From the IMG/VR virus record IMGVR_UViG_3300032293_001810, positions 1 through 63,017 of that record: a stretch of 63,017 bases of DNA; one strand, given 5' to 3'. The notes beneath the pieces are model-generated. The model ran no database searches and had not been told where the DNA came from. It worked only from the letters and a program-made list of their open reading frames with translations. The position numbers were made by a program, and so were the translations under genes. How positions within the stretch are numbered: position 1 is the stretch's first letter; the number at the start of each line of letters is the position of its first letter. Below, in pieces: positions 50,016-59,369 of this stretch. The DNA comes from a virus.

Positions 50016-51776
50016 CTAGATCGGTGCAATAAGGCTGATATTATCATCATTTAAAGTTGTACGGCATGTTAAATCTACCGCTACTCCATCGCTATCCATG
50101 ATCATAGAAAGAGATGGGATATCAATAATTCTAGTATCACTGAGTATTTGCTCTTTGATATCCACCGCTAGGTATGAACTTACCTTAGCAACATTCTTTG
50201 AGCCTACAATCTTTTGAATACCGAAATTAGGGAATAGCGTGATTTGCCCTTTCTCAGTAGTTACACGGTAGATCAAAGATTGCTTGATAGCTTCACGCCC
50301 TGAAACAAGGACAAGATCATCGCTACCTAGTACAAGGTCACCGTCAATCAATTTCAAATCGCTTGTGAATTGCTGAGGTGCAAAGCTTGGTGTTGTCTCT
50401 TCGGTAGGTACTAGAATAATATCCCCCGCTTGTAGTACGGATCCGTTCGCTTTAGTATGTGCATCAATACACGAATTTAGCTTGGCTAGTTTGATCCAAT
50501 CTGAAGGTGCATTGAGTAAATCTGAGGCAACCGTAAGTAAATTCTCACCTATCCGTAGCATATATTCAAAGGTAGGATAAGGCTCTTGTTCGGTACTCGG
50601 CACATTATCAAAACCTTGATTGAAAGCTGAAAGTTGCTTGAAACCTCGATCCGTTCTAAGAAAGCCTTTAGCTAGATCATCACTCTTCAAACTTGGGGTA
50701 ATGTAGCCTTGTAGTAACTCTAGGGAATAAGCTAAATCCTCTAAATTTTGGGTAAGGATCAATAGATTTAGATCGATAGGTGTAGCATCAATCTGATTAG
50801 GGATATTGCTATTCTTCCATTGTACTCTAATAGCATCACCGAAAGACAAGCCTTTGATTTCCCAGCTTGCTTGAGCGGTTGTTCTATCCCCCGTTGCCTC
50901 GTCATCCCCATAGGCTGATTTGATTTGCTTGATTGCGTCCTTGATTGTATCAATCACGCCCCCCAGTGTTTTCCATGCATTTTTAAAATCGTTCTCTACG
51001 GTAATCGGTAGCAAGGCAACATTCTTGATTGCATTGCTCACACTAGAAACTACATTGCTTGCGTTGGTGGCTACATTGTTTGCAACCGCCCCAAAGGCTC
51101 TAATTGCATTAGTTGTTTTCTCTACCTCTTTCACTACATCAATGACTTGATCGTACCATGATTTCTCTGGTGGGACGGCTTGATCATAGGCTTCTAAATC
51201 AAGCGTCCAATCGTATGACAACCTTGTTCTATCAGCACGCCAACGCTTAACCTCAACCTTTGCATTGACTTGCTCTTGCACCGCTCTAAAAACTAAGGTT
51301 GTTCGCTTATCCTTTAGGAAGGTATCTAGTTCAGTGAAATCAATAAATAGCTTGTTCTTCTCTGATCTAGCTTTCTCACCATATTCATGTAGGAAATCCC
51401 CAAACTCTTGCACGAGTTGATCTGGTGTGAGAAAGCCAATGATACCACTTGATTTGCTCCCGAGCCTAGCACCTAATCCTATTTTCCCTTTGATAGAGAT
51501 ACTAGCCTTGCGAGGTGTACCGATTTGCCTAAACACTGATTGATCATCAAAGGTATACTCAAGCTTGCTCGGTGTTTCTCTCTCTATGCTAAAGTTTTGG
51601 GGCTGAGAAGGTAGCACAACAACCTTAATTCTCTTCCCCCCTTGGTAAAGTTCAAGGTAGTAGTCAATAGGTAATCTAACTACACTATCAACAACATCCA
51701 TCACCTGATCTATGACTCCACCGACCTTGTCGAATATCCCTTTTTTCTCGACCTTGCCTTTGATACCTAATTTCAT
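50016..51776 (-). CDS. Baseplate protein: LysM-like domain fused to a gp25-like domain
   Basis: 586 residues. The N-terminal tail domain (YYLELYQGGKRIKVVVLPSQ, PQNFSIERETPSKLEYTF) resembles gp53-type proteins. A helical linker comes next, then a LysM-like segment (MLRIGENLLTVASDLLNAPS, SVLQAGDIILVPTEE). The C-terminal 120 residues (SLIYRVTTEKGQITLFPNFG, VKSSYLAVDIKEQILSDTRI-like) match gp25/W-type baseplate wedge domains. In most myoviruses these are separate genes. It connects the hub and wedge. GGAG precedes the start. Confidence 0.75.
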   Translation of the reverse strand: MKLGIKGKVEKKGIFDKVGGVIDQVMDVVDSVVRLPIDYYLELYQGGKRIKVVVLPSQPQNFSIERETPSKLEYTFDDQSVFRQIGTPRKASISIKGKIGLGARLGSKSSGIIGFLTPDQLVQEFGDFLHEYGEKARSEKNKLFIDFTELDTFLKDKRTTLVFRAVQEQVNAKVEVKRWRADRTRLSYDWTLDLEAYDQAVPPEKSWYDQVIDVVKEVEKTTNAIRAFGAVANNVATNASNVVSSVSNAIKNVALLPITVENDFKNAWKTLGGVIDTIKDAIKQIKSAYGDDEATGDRTTAQASWEIKGLSFGDAIRVQWKNSNIPNQIDATPIDLNLLILTQNLEDLAYSLELLQGYITPSLKSDDLAKGFLRTDRGFKQLSAFNQGFDNVPSTEQEPYPTFEYMLRIGENLLTVASDLLNAPSDWIKLAKLNSCIDAHTKANGSVLQAGDIILVPTEETTPSFAPQQFTSDLKLIDGDLVLGSDDLVLVSGREAIKQSLIYRVTTEKGQITLFPNFGIQKIVGSKNVAKVSSYLAVDIKEQILSDTRIIDIPSLSMIMDSDGVAVDLTCRTTLNDDNISLIAPI

Positions 51777-51786
51777 GCTTATGCTC

Positions 51787-52479
51787 CTATGGCAATTCTA
51801 TTCTTTGGTTTAGTGTAGCAATTAAAGCATCTCTCACTTGGCTTGTTGGCACATGCTCACTTAGATTGAGAGCGGTGCTATTTGTGATAGTAGTAGTGAG
51901 AGCTGAAGCTTCTTGGGGGGTAAGAACGGCTTTACTTGCTAGACTTGCGATTATGCTCAATAGAACTGAATTTTGAATGATCATGTGATTTACATAGAAC
52001 ATAAGCTGATAAGTGAGGGCATCAATAAAAGCTTGTCCATTGATAGCCAAATCGCTCGTAGATCCATCGTGAGAAATCCTAAGTTTATTCAGTTGCATAC
52101 GAATGATATCGCTATCTAGTGTAAGCCCATTGATACCTAGATTGATACTTGCTCTAGCATTAGATAAATGTGTGTCTTGATAAGAGATTGTATTTAAATC
52201 ACTTGTGATAGGCTTGGTTGATATACCTAAACCGACGCTTTGCCTATCTGGTACATCAGCAATACATCCTAGTATAATAGGGATGAATTTTTGATCAAAG
52301 ATGAGTACAATAATTGCCCCCTCAATAATAGGTTGTATACTAAACCTTGTTTCACTACCACCGCTACTAAGTTGCCGTGCATTGCTCACAATCAAGCCGT
52401 CATCCAATTGCACCTGATAGAGTAGTTCACCGCTATCATTCTTTGAGATTGATAAAACCTTGCCCTTACAAATTTGCAT
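51787..52479 (-). CDS. Baseplate spike protein (gpV/gp5-like OB domain)
   Basis: 230 residues; the ATG at 52479 is 7 bases from GAGG and is preferred over 52485. The first 90 residues form an OB-like domain (GKVLSISKNDSGELLYQVQL, PIIEGAIIVLIFDQKFIPII, LGCIADVP) as in gpV/gp5N spike proteins. The rest contains a NLGINGLTLDSDIIRMQLNK strand region, then a helical part. It forms the membrane-piercing tip with the hub protein. Confidence 0.75.
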   Translation of the reverse strand: MQICKGKVLSISKNDSGELLYQVQLDDGLIVSNARQLSSGGSETRFSIQPIIEGAIIVLIFDQKFIPIILGCIADVPDRQSVGLGISTKPITSDLNTISYQDTHLSNARASINLGINGLTLDSDIIRMQLNKLRISHDGSTSDLAINGQAFIDALTYQLMFYVNHMIIQNSVLLSIIASLASKAVLTPQEASALTTTITNSTALNLSEHVPTSQVRDALIATLNQRIELP

Positions 52480-52481
52480 GA

Positions 52482-53972
52482 TCATCCTCGCTTTTCTACT
52501 TGTGATTTAGGGATAGGATTTATAGCCTTATCCGTTGCGTTTTGGGGATAATCTTGCTTGACTTGCTTGGGATAGAATAGAGGCAATCGCCTATTACTAC
52601 CTCTCTCAAAATGTAGATCGATTGAGCCTTCTTGGATACCTGAAGGTGAGAGGCTGATCTTGTATTCAAGTTTGTTTATATACCCCGTAAAGCCGTTGAA
52701 TGAGAACCACTGACCGATTGTTAAAGCTTGAGTAAATGACAAGGCAAGCTTGATAACCCCCGTACTATAATATGCACCATCACCATGTAGACAAAAGCCT
52801 AATTCCGTAAGTTTAGCTGATACTTGGGGGGATGTATCTTCAACATAAAAATTAGTGATAACCTTATGGGATATCCCAAATTGCTCGGCGTCATCCTCAT
52901 TCATGATCAGGTGATTTAGGCTCTCAGCTAAGGAAAAGGTAACACTAGAATTACTCTCACTCACCCCATTATAAACCGAGATTGTATTGATTTGATCATC
53001 ATCTAAGTCATAGGCAATGGATAAGACCTGATGCGGTGGTATCTCTAGGTATTCGATCTTTGATCTATCGCTACTATCCTCAGTGAATGTTTTTTCTACC
53101 ACTGGACGCGAGATGATACGAGTATCACGGACTTTCTCAAGGGATTTTTGAGAGATATTAAATTGAGGTGGTAAAGGCTTGTACCTAAAAACAATCGTAG
53201 GTACTGCCCCCAAAGACTTGTAAAGTACCTTCTTCGCTTGATCTATTTTGTAGTCATCTTGGTAGGGTACAAGTAAGAAGAAAAACTCTACTAATTCCGG
53301 CGTTTGTTGGAATATCGTCATAAATTTTTGAAGAGTTAAAATCTTGTCATTTGGATTGACTAAACCTTGCTTTAGGATAGAGTAAACCTTATTACTTGCA
53401 TTTGAATACTGAGCAAGTTGGGGGAGATGATAACCTTGTACCCCATCGCATACATTGATCAGATCAGATACTTTTAAACCTTGTTCGAAGAGGGAAACGG
53501 GGATTTTGGCAAAAGAGAATTGATCAAGTGTATATTGTAGGATTTTACTTAGATCATTCTCTTGTCTGAGATATGCACCATAATCAGCTAGCTTTTCACT
53601 TGTGATTGATCCAAAGATACGAGTCGTATTTGAATGGATAATCTCCGCATTGAGCATTCTAGTGAAGATACTATCACAACCTATTCTACATGTGCTTATC
53701 TCAAGCCCCATATCATCATAGATTGTATCCACCGAGATACTATCAATGAAGCCCCAATAGACAAGCTGATCCATGTATTTGATCGTAATTTGCTTGCCCT
53801 TTAAAATGTCATTCTCACCGTTTGAGAATATTGTACCGACACTTGCACGAAAAAGCTGAAGGCTTACACTTGCCTTGTTACCGATCAAATCGATTGATTG
53901 ACTAAATGATATGTCCGTAACAAGTGAAGAGATATCAAGCCGTTCAAGGCCTAGAATTTCAAGTTTAATCAT
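52482..53972 (-). CDS. Baseplate hub protein (gpD/gp27-like)
   Basis: 496 residues. The N-terminal beta domain LEILGLERLDISSLVTDISF and DQLVYWGFIDSISVDTIYDD, then a helical domain and later GQWFSFNGFTGYINKLEYKI, follow the late-control-D/gp27 tube-like fold. It sits between the tape measure and spike genes, as hubs do in many myoviruses. Its start overlaps the tape-measure stop. Confidence 0.75.
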   Translation of the reverse strand: MIKLEILGLERLDISSLVTDISFSQSIDLIGNKASVSLQLFRASVGTIFSNGENDILKGKQITIKYMDQLVYWGFIDSISVDTIYDDMGLEISTCRIGCDSIFTRMLNAEIIHSNTTRIFGSITSEKLADYGAYLRQENDLSKILQYTLDQFSFAKIPVSLFEQGLKVSDLINVCDGVQGYHLPQLAQYSNASNKVYSILKQGLVNPNDKILTLQKFMTIFQQTPELVEFFFLLVPYQDDYKIDQAKKVLYKSLGAVPTIVFRYKPLPPQFNISQKSLEKVRDTRIISRPVVEKTFTEDSSDRSKIEYLEIPPHQVLSIAYDLDDDQINTISVYNGVSESNSSVTFSLAESLNHLIMNEDDAEQFGISHKVITNFYVEDTSPQVSAKLTELGFCLHGDGAYYSTGVIKLALSFTQALTIGQWFSFNGFTGYINKLEYKISLSPSGIQEGSIDLHFERGSNRRLPLFYPKQVKQDYPQNATDKAINPIPKSQVEKRG

Positions 53973-55513
53973 AGCTTGCTACCTTCCCCCGCTTTACGGT
54001 TTTCTTGCTTTACTTTTGTTGGCTCGCTCTTAAATGGATTACTAAAGCCACTAAAACTAAATTTCTCAGTGAGTTTTTCCACCGCTTCAATCGTTTTATT
54101 CATAGCCCCCGCAAGTGTATTTACCCCCTTAGAAAGTACGGTAAGACCTACACTTAAAGCTTGTGCTGCCGTCTCCCCCGTCTTGCCTAAAGCCTCATAG
54201 TCTTGTTGTGTAGATATATTCGTTCTTCTTACTCTTGTATCAGCTTGGATAGCTTGGATAATTGAGCCAGCATTACCTAAAGCTGAATTAATAATTTGCA
54301 TTTCAGCACTTGCTTGAGCTGATGATATTCCACCTCTTCCAATCGCACTAAAATCACCTTTACCTTTACCTAGTATAAGAGGCAATTCTTTGAATGCGTC
54401 CATTAGATCAGAGGGTAGGGATTGCCCCATAAAGTTGTATCTTGATAGTTGTAATTGTTGGGATAAACTTAAATCTGGACGAGCCTTAATCACATCAGCT
54501 TGTTGTTGTGCAAGTAGTAAGCTTGCTTGTTGCGTGGATAGCTTACGATTGAATGTCTCAATAGGATCAGAGGCAATAATCCCTTTCTTTAGAGCATCCT
54601 CTTTTTGAATATCACTGATTGTTTGAAGTAGACTTGTGCCTTTACTAGTAGCATCGCTAATTCTCTTTAACAATTCCGTTGTGTTGGTACTTGCAAGCGA
54701 TAAATCCCCACTCATCATTCTTTGAGATAGCATGCCTTGAATAGATGATAATCCAGCTCTTCTTTGCTCTGGTGATAAATCTTGACCCATTAGAGAGGTA
54801 GCCAAAGAGACGCCTAAATTTGATTGCTTGCCTAGTGTATCACCTAGCTTTTGTATACTAGCGACAAGCCCCGCCCCTAGTCCCCTTTGCTCGCTTGCGA
54901 TTGCTTGATCAACACTTAAAGCCCCACCACTCATAGCGATTGCTTTTTGAATAGAGAAGGCTTCACCTGATTTATACCCTCTACCCGCAAATCCTTGTAT
55001 ACCACTACCCCCAAGACCCTTTAGATCAGCAAGGCTAGAACTATAACCAGCTACTTGGTCGCCCGCTCCCATTAAAGTTGAGAATTGACTAGCTAAGAGG
55101 TTACCTATACCAAAAGGGATAGCTGATAATTGACCGGCAAATCCATTGCTTAGTCCACCTACTTGTCCTGCTCTTGCCATAATCTGAGATATTTTTTGTT
55201 CAAGTTGTTGTAGGTTTTGCCCACCATCCTTGTCAGCTTTCTCAGCCTTTACTTGTGCTTGACCTTGTGCCGTTGCTTGCTTGGTAGCCTCAGCACTGGC
55301 CGTATTACTTGCGACAAGCTTTTGATTTATCTCTATGAGTTGTTTAAGTACCGCTGAGAGATTATTCATAGCGGTGATAATACCCGTTGATCCAGTAGCT
55401 TGTGGTGTGCTAGTAGGTGGTGCAACGGTTGGTTGTGCTAGTGGTGGCTCAGTGAGTTGTGGTTGAGCTACCCCCATAGGCATATTATTGATTGTAGGTT
55501 GCGAGGTAATCAC
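53969..55513 (-). CDS. Putative tape-measure protein
   Basis: 514 residues with a GTG start (55513) 11 bases from AGAGGAG; the next ATG lacks a site. An N-terminal Pro/Gln-rich stretch, a helical Ala/Gln-rich part (TASAEATKQATAQGQAQVKA), a hydrophobic middle and a helical C-terminus with a Lys-rich end are seen. Position after the chaperone pair and before the hub is diagnostic. At roughly 0.15 nm per residue a 514-residue tape measure implies a short tail of about 75 nm. Confidence 0.75.
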   Translation of the reverse strand: MITSQPTINNMPMGVAQPQLTEPPLAQPTVAPPTSTPQATGSTGIITAMNNLSAVLKQLIEINQKLVASNTASAEATKQATAQGQAQVKAEKADKDGGQNLQQLEQKISQIMARAGQVGGLSNGFAGQLSAIPFGIGNLLASQFSTLMGAGDQVAGYSSSLADLKGLGGSGIQGFAGRGYKSGEAFSIQKAIAMSGGALSVDQAIASEQRGLGAGLVASIQKLGDTLGKQSNLGVSLATSLMGQDLSPEQRRAGLSSIQGMLSQRMMSGDLSLASTNTTELLKRISDATSKGTSLLQTISDIQKEDALKKGIIASDPIETFNRKLSTQQASLLLAQQQADVIKARPDLSLSQQLQLSRYNFMGQSLPSDLMDAFKELPLILGKGKGDFSAIGRGGISSAQASAEMQIINSALGNAGSIIQAIQADTRVRRTNISTQQDYEALGKTGETAAQALSVGLTVLSKGVNTLAGAMNKTIEAVEKLTEKFSFSGFSNPFKSEPTKVKQENRKAGEGSKL

Positions 55514-55808
55514 TTAAATCTTCTCCTCTTGCTAGAGCTTGCTCCATCATGTCTATCTCGCTAATCCCCGTCATAGCGATACCGTCTTGGATTTGGATTT
55601 TAGCATAAAGATGGGGGAAAGCTTGCTCAAATGTTTCTTGTGTGCAATGGAGCATAGCAAGCTCTAAATTTTCCCATGAATAATAGTTTTCAATTGAGAG
55701 GTGGTATTTAATTCGATCTGGTAATAAACTTTGTAGTAATGGAAATTCGCCTTTGTCCCTTAGCTTCTTGACCCTCTTTGGTGCTTGCTCCAAAAAAAAG
55801 AGATTCAT
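55485..55808 (-). CDS. Tail-assembly chaperone, downstream frame (probable frameshift product)
   Basis: 107 codons open in the frame +1 (or -2) relative to the gene at 55708, overlapping it by 101 bases. A weak ATG at 55808 exists, but it has no good ribosome site. The T-run at 55792-55799 lies at the start of the overlap, so a slipped ribosome would enter this frame there. A fusion of about 230 residues would result, the usual size of a long chaperone form. Sequence: RVKKLRDKGEFPLLQSLLPD, then helical and acidic. It ends inside the tape-measure start. Confidence 0.7.
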   Translation of the reverse strand: MNLFFLEQAPKRVKKLRDKGEFPLLQSLLPDRIKYHLSIENYYSWENLELAMLHCTQETFEQAFPHLYAKIQIQDGIAMTGISEIDMMEQALARGEDLSDYLATYNQ

Positions 55809-56181
55809 GCTCGACCAATGTATTCAAAATCTGAATGAGTAATTGATTATCTTGACCAATCCATTCAGTTAGCCACTCTGGTGGATCTTTGAGTTGAACT
55901 AGACAACGAGCAAGACCTTGTAGGCGGTATTTTTCCTCAGTAGGCAAGTTTTCAAAGACTACCCCCATGCACAAGGATTGAAGTACCCTATTCATAGCTA
56001 GACGGCTTTCGGTATCCATTACACAAGAGAGAAGATCAGCTCTAAATTGCTTGCCTGTTGGGGCTACATATTCAATAGAAAAGCTCTCTTCTCTACTCAC
56101 TAAATCTTCTTCTTTTTTCTCTACTAAAGACTCAGCATCAGCCTTGATCTTTCTCAGATCAATTGTTTCTTTCTTTGTCAT
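55708..56181 (-). CDS. Tail-assembly chaperone, short form
   Basis: 157 residues, helical. It reads DLRKIKADAESLVEKKEED and EYVAPTGKQFRADLLSCV, then a helical core (SRLAMNRVLQSLCMGVVF, LARCLVQLKDPPEWLTEWIG). It lies between the tail tube and the tape measure, as chaperones of the gpG/XkdN type do. GATTTCAC-like end elements are absent; AAAGGATC precedes the start within a dyad. It would bind the tape measure during tail assembly. Confidence 0.75.
   Translation of the reverse strand: MTKKETIDLRKIKADAESLVEKKEEDLVSREESFSIEYVAPTGKQFRADLLSCVMDTESRLAMNRVLQSLCMGVVFENLPTEEKYRLQGLARCLVQLKDPPEWLTEWIGQDNQLLIQILNTLVEHESLFFGASTKEGQEAKGQRRISITTKFITRSN
55791..55801 (-). other. Probable programmed frameshift site (T8 run)
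   Basis: On the minus strand the short chaperone reads TCT CTT TTT TTT GGA; the second frame reads CTC TTT TTT TTG GAG. Eight consecutive T allow a ribosome to slip by +1 or -2 with codon-anticodon pairing kept, or RNA polymerase to slip. Only 3-9 codons separate the run from the start of the overlap. Whether slippage occurs is not shown by sequence alone. Confidence 0.6.
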
Positions 56182-56223
56182 GTTTTGATCCTTTCAAAAT
56201 ATATAAAAAGATATATCAAAACA
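56181..56223 (-). promoter_or_regulatory. Leader dyad of the chaperone gene
   Basis: On the minus strand TGTTTTGAT (56223-56215) and ATCAAAACA (56189-56181) are complementary, nine pairs with a 25-base loop. The loop holds TATA-rich sequence and the AAAGG ribosome site next to the right arm, and the first base of the ATG lies in the right arm. This is the only clear minus-strand member of the dyad family found. Confidence 0.6.
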
Positions 56224-56280
56224 TTTAGTTTTTATCCTAAAAATTAAACTCAATACTAAATTTGAACATTCAGATCATTA

Positions 56281-56310
56281 ATTGTTCAAAAACAAGCTTT
56301 TTTGAACAAT
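56281..56310. terminator. Perfect 12-pair hairpin between tail tube and chaperone genes
   Basis: ATTGTTCAAAAA (56281-56292) and TTTTTGAACAAT (56299-56310) pair perfectly around a 6-base loop, eight bases past the tail tube stop. There is no T-run beyond the stem on the minus strand, so it is more likely an RNA stability or attenuation hairpin than a full terminator. It could lower expression of the chaperones relative to the tube. Confidence 0.6.
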
Positions 56311-56317
56311 AGCTAGA

Positions 56318-56800
56318 TTAACCGAGTTGTTCGGTATCTTTGATTTCAATCAGCTTCAAGGCTTGGAAGTTAATGTTTGTTGCCATGAGAGTTTGACGAT
56401 TGACGGTAAAACTTTGGCTTTCTGGCTTACAACCTTTGATCAAATATCTTGACTTTTGCCCAGCACCAAAATCAGCTGAATCAGCTAATTCTAAATCAAT
56501 GCCTTGAGTGAAGAAATTGACTACATCAACGGTTCTTTGTTGATTTGTAGCGGTAGCGAGGTGGCTAGGGACTAAACCTTGTGATGCTGATCCACCATCT
56601 GGAACTACTCTCATAAAGCCTACTTGACAAGATACTGTTCTACCTACTGGTTCAATATCATAGCTATCAATAGATCCTAAAACATCCACTCTTTGAAGAG
56701 TATATGTTTCGGTAACGGTGATGTTTGTGCAATAGCCGATTGCCTTACCATCTTTTTTTACAATTGCGGATGCACCGCTGATTACTCTAGGTTGTACCAT
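56318..56800 (-). CDS. Tail tube protein
   Basis: 160 residues, beta-rich (GYCTNITVTETYTLQRVDVL, VSCQVGFMRVVPDGG), starting two bases after the sheath stop. Position after the sheath and size fit gp19/FII-type tail tubes of contractile tails. It polymerises to form the inner tube. GGGAGAA upstream. Confidence 0.85.
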   Translation of the reverse strand: MVQPRVISGASAIVKKDGKAIGYCTNITVTETYTLQRVDVLGSIDSYDIEPVGRTVSCQVGFMRVVPDGGSASQGLVPSHLATATNQQRTVDVVNFFTQGIDLELADSADFGAGQKSRYLIKGCKPESQSFTVNRQTLMATNINFQALKLIEIKDTEQLG

Positions 56801-56802
56801 GA

Positions 56803-58740
56803 CTAAATTCTCCCAACATTAGCGGTGATTGTGATGAAATTGAGAGGCTCAACACCTGCTACTGAGTACACTACACTAAGAACATCACCTGATTGACGGA
56901 CTACAACATCTTTGAAATCAAGGATTAGTCCGCTATCTCTTTGAAAGCTCAAGCGATTGATTGTAAGCCGTTGAACATTGTCTTTTTGTGCAACGGTTGA
57001 TTTACTACCAATTTCAGTATCAAGGAAGAGTCTTAAATCTCTAATGCTAAGGTTAATGCTTTCATTCGCTGAAACCTCAGTATAGAATGGATTGTTGTCC
57101 TTCAACCACGTTGTGATTGATCGTTCTACCTTGAGGCCACGATCTTGACCGTTCAAAACTACAATACCTTTTTGGATTGCAAGGCTAGCGTCTGACTCAG
57201 CATTAAAGGCTTGAACGGTATCAAAAATCTTAGGTTGTTTTCTTGTGAGAGGGGTAGCAACACCTAGTGAAGCTTGAAGGCAAGCCATAAAGAAAGCTAA
57301 GGCTTTAGGTGCTAAAGTCTTTTTCTCACCATTGATTAACACGATAGGGGATTGACCTACTACGGCACAATTACGGTCATTCAAAACTTTTACATATTGA
57401 GCATTGATCTGGCTAAGTGTTAAATTTGCACTTGTACCTACCCATGCGTTTCGTTCAAGTCCCGCTTCTACTGAAGCCTTTACACAATGTTCTTTAACAA
57501 GTGTATGGATAGCAATGTCATCAGTGTATGCAACAACGATATTAATTTGCTTGTACACTAAAGCATCAAGAGCCGATTGCCAATCGCTAGAGGTAAGTGA
57601 GCCTACGGATCCACCAATCAAGCTAAAGCCTACGGTTGAGCCTACTGGTCTATCACCGCTTACGATTTCACCTTCTACTACAAGGCTTCCATCTAGGAAA
57701 TCTTTGAGGAAAGAGCAATCACAAGTGAGAGATAGAGGACTTGATGTAATGCTAAGATTTGCAACATTATCAAGTTGTTCACCGCTTACAATGGATTCGG
57801 GCAAAACTACATCAATATCAGAATTGATCTGATTGATTGTTGTGAGTGTGCTGCTTAAATTAGAGATATCGGAAAGCTTCACGGAATACAATGCACCGCT
57901 GATTTCAATACTACCAGCATAATCACTTGCACCATCCAAAACAATGCTTGTGATTTGTGAGTATTCTTGACTTGTTGTGATTGTTGTACCTATTGCACCT
58001 GAAGGCAAGGTGGTAGTAGTAGTGATTGTGCTACCTGATTCGGATAAGCCGTGAATAGTAATCGCAACGGCTGAAGGTGTGCTACTTGTTCTTTGGGTAA
58101 AGGTAAGTGTACCGCTCACAATCAATCCACCGAAATCAATAGAAGTACCGGGGATGATGATTGATGAGGTAACATTCTTGATAAAATTGACGGCAAGTTT
58201 ATCAGTAGCTTGATTGATCAGTAATTTTGCATCGCTGAGTAAAGTACCAGTGTATTGTAAACTTGCAATCTTGCCTTTACCAATACCTAGATTTTTCTCT
58301 ACGAGATTACCGCTTTCATATACATAAAGATCGTACAAGTCAGCATCATCACCGTTTTCATCCAAAGCAACAAAAACACGATTACCACATGGACCGTAAT
58401 GTTTGGCTTTGATCTTGAGACCGTTGATTGTCTTACTTGCTTGTGTTGTATTGCGAGCATTCACGATTGTGATACTTGTGGGATTGCCACCTAAATCGGC
58501 TCTAGGTGAGAAACCGATCTGACCGAGTACATCTAAACCGTATTCCCCCCCAGTAGCTTCTAAGAAGGCTTCTAGGTTGTCATAGGTGTTGACGCTATCT
58601 TTTTGGAAGAGGGGGAAATCACCGACAAGAGCTACTGCACCGCTTGCAATGCTTGGATTTGTAGTAGGTGCTTGTTTGATTTCACCGTAGACGCCGGGAC
58701 GATATTTTCTTCCACCTTGAAAGATGATAGATGAAGGCAT
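56803..58740 (-). CDS. Tail sheath protein
   Basis: 645 residues. The N-terminus RKYRPGVYGEIKQAPTTNPS and SGAVALVGDFPLFQKDS are typical of phage sheath proteins, whose N-terminal arm links subunits. The C-terminal part has GVATPLTRKQPKIFDTVQAF, IQKGIVVLNGQDRGLKVERS and a TTWLKD-type block, as in the sheath core domain. Inserted beta domains explain the length. It contracts on infection. AAGGAGA lies upstream. Confidence 0.93.
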   Translation of the reverse strand: MPSSIIFQGGRKYRPGVYGEIKQAPTTNPSIASGAVALVGDFPLFQKDSVNTYDNLEAFLEATGGEYGLDVLGQIGFSPRADLGGNPTSITIVNARNTTQASKTINGLKIKAKHYGPCGNRVFVALDENGDDADLYDLYVYESGNLVEKNLGIGKGKIASLQYTGTLLSDAKLLINQATDKLAVNFIKNVTSSIIIPGTSIDFGGLIVSGTLTFTQRTSSTPSAVAITIHGLSESGSTITTTTTLPSGAIGTTITTSQEYSQITSIVLDGASDYAGSIEISGALYSVKLSDISNLSSTLTTINQINSDIDVVLPESIVSGEQLDNVANLSITSSPLSLTCDCSFLKDFLDGSLVVEGEIVSGDRPVGSTVGFSLIGGSVGSLTSSDWQSALDALVYKQINIVVAYTDDIAIHTLVKEHCVKASVEAGLERNAWVGTSANLTLSQINAQYVKVLNDRNCAVVGQSPIVLINGEKKTLAPKALAFFMACLQASLGVATPLTRKQPKIFDTVQAFNAESDASLAIQKGIVVLNGQDRGLKVERSITTWLKDNNPFYTEVSANESINLSIRDLRLFLDTEIGSKSTVAQKDNVQRLTINRLSFQRDSGLILDFKDVVVRQSGDVLSVVYSVAGVEPLNFITITANVGRI

Positions 58741-58754
58741 GAGAGTCTCCTTGA

Positions 58755-59369
58755 TTAAATTTTCTTGTAGGTTGTGATATCCCCACCATTAAGATCAAGT
58801 TGCACAAAGATAGGCAATTCAATCATTGATGTTGTGGATATTGTTGGCAAGTACATGTGATGAATTGCGGTAAATTTGAGCCTTCGCTTGAAATTTGCAA
58901 GTGAGTTAGACTCAGCACTCAAGGTTGTCTCTTGATCCATATCAGTACTTGATACAAACCTAAGATTATCATATCCAACCTTGATTAAGGCTGATTTGTA
59001 TTGCATGAAACTAGCATGTGTAATTGCATGTAGGATACGGACTAAATCTTGATCTTGTGCATAGATATTGATATCCACCGATTGTAAGGTTAAAAGATGA
59101 TGATGAGTTTCATCGCTCATATCACCCAAACCTTGAGTTTCAAAAGCTTGTTCCGTCAATTTGATACTGATCATAGGCAAGCTCTGAACTTTACCCTCAT
59201 TCGCTAGATCGATTGAGATAGGACGCTTGGCTTGGGTATCCATAAAGAGCTGATAGAATTTAGATTGTAAGCTTGTCGCAATCGTAGGGAATAGCTGATT
59301 AAACCTTGTTTGATTAGAATACAAGGCTAAACCATTTCTCAGTATGTGACTAAAGTGAAGATCAAACAT
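58755..59369 (-). CDS. Putative tail terminator/completion protein
   Basis: 204 residues, mixed alpha-beta (SKFYQLFMDTQAKRPISIDL, VQSLPMISIKLTEQAFETQG), with a C-terminal strand pair (FVQLDLNGGDITTYKKI). The gene lies just upstream of the sheath, where the gp15/U-like terminators lie in many myoviruses. Its start overlaps the preceding gene. The function is inferred from position and size. Confidence 0.6.
   Translation of the reverse strand: MFDLHFSHILRNGLALYSNQTRFNQLFPTIATSLQSKFYQLFMDTQAKRPISIDLANEGKVQSLPMISIKLTEQAFETQGLGDMSDETHHHLLTLQSVDINIYAQDQDLVRILHAITHASFMQYKSALIKVGYDNLRFVSSTDMDQETTLSAESNSLANFKRRLKFTAIHHMYLPTISTTSMIELPIFVQLDLNGGDITTYKKI

Noticed and set aside
57404-57832. 142-codon plus-strand frame
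   Set aside because: It lies entirely inside the tail sheath gene on the opposite strand and has no supported start or family.
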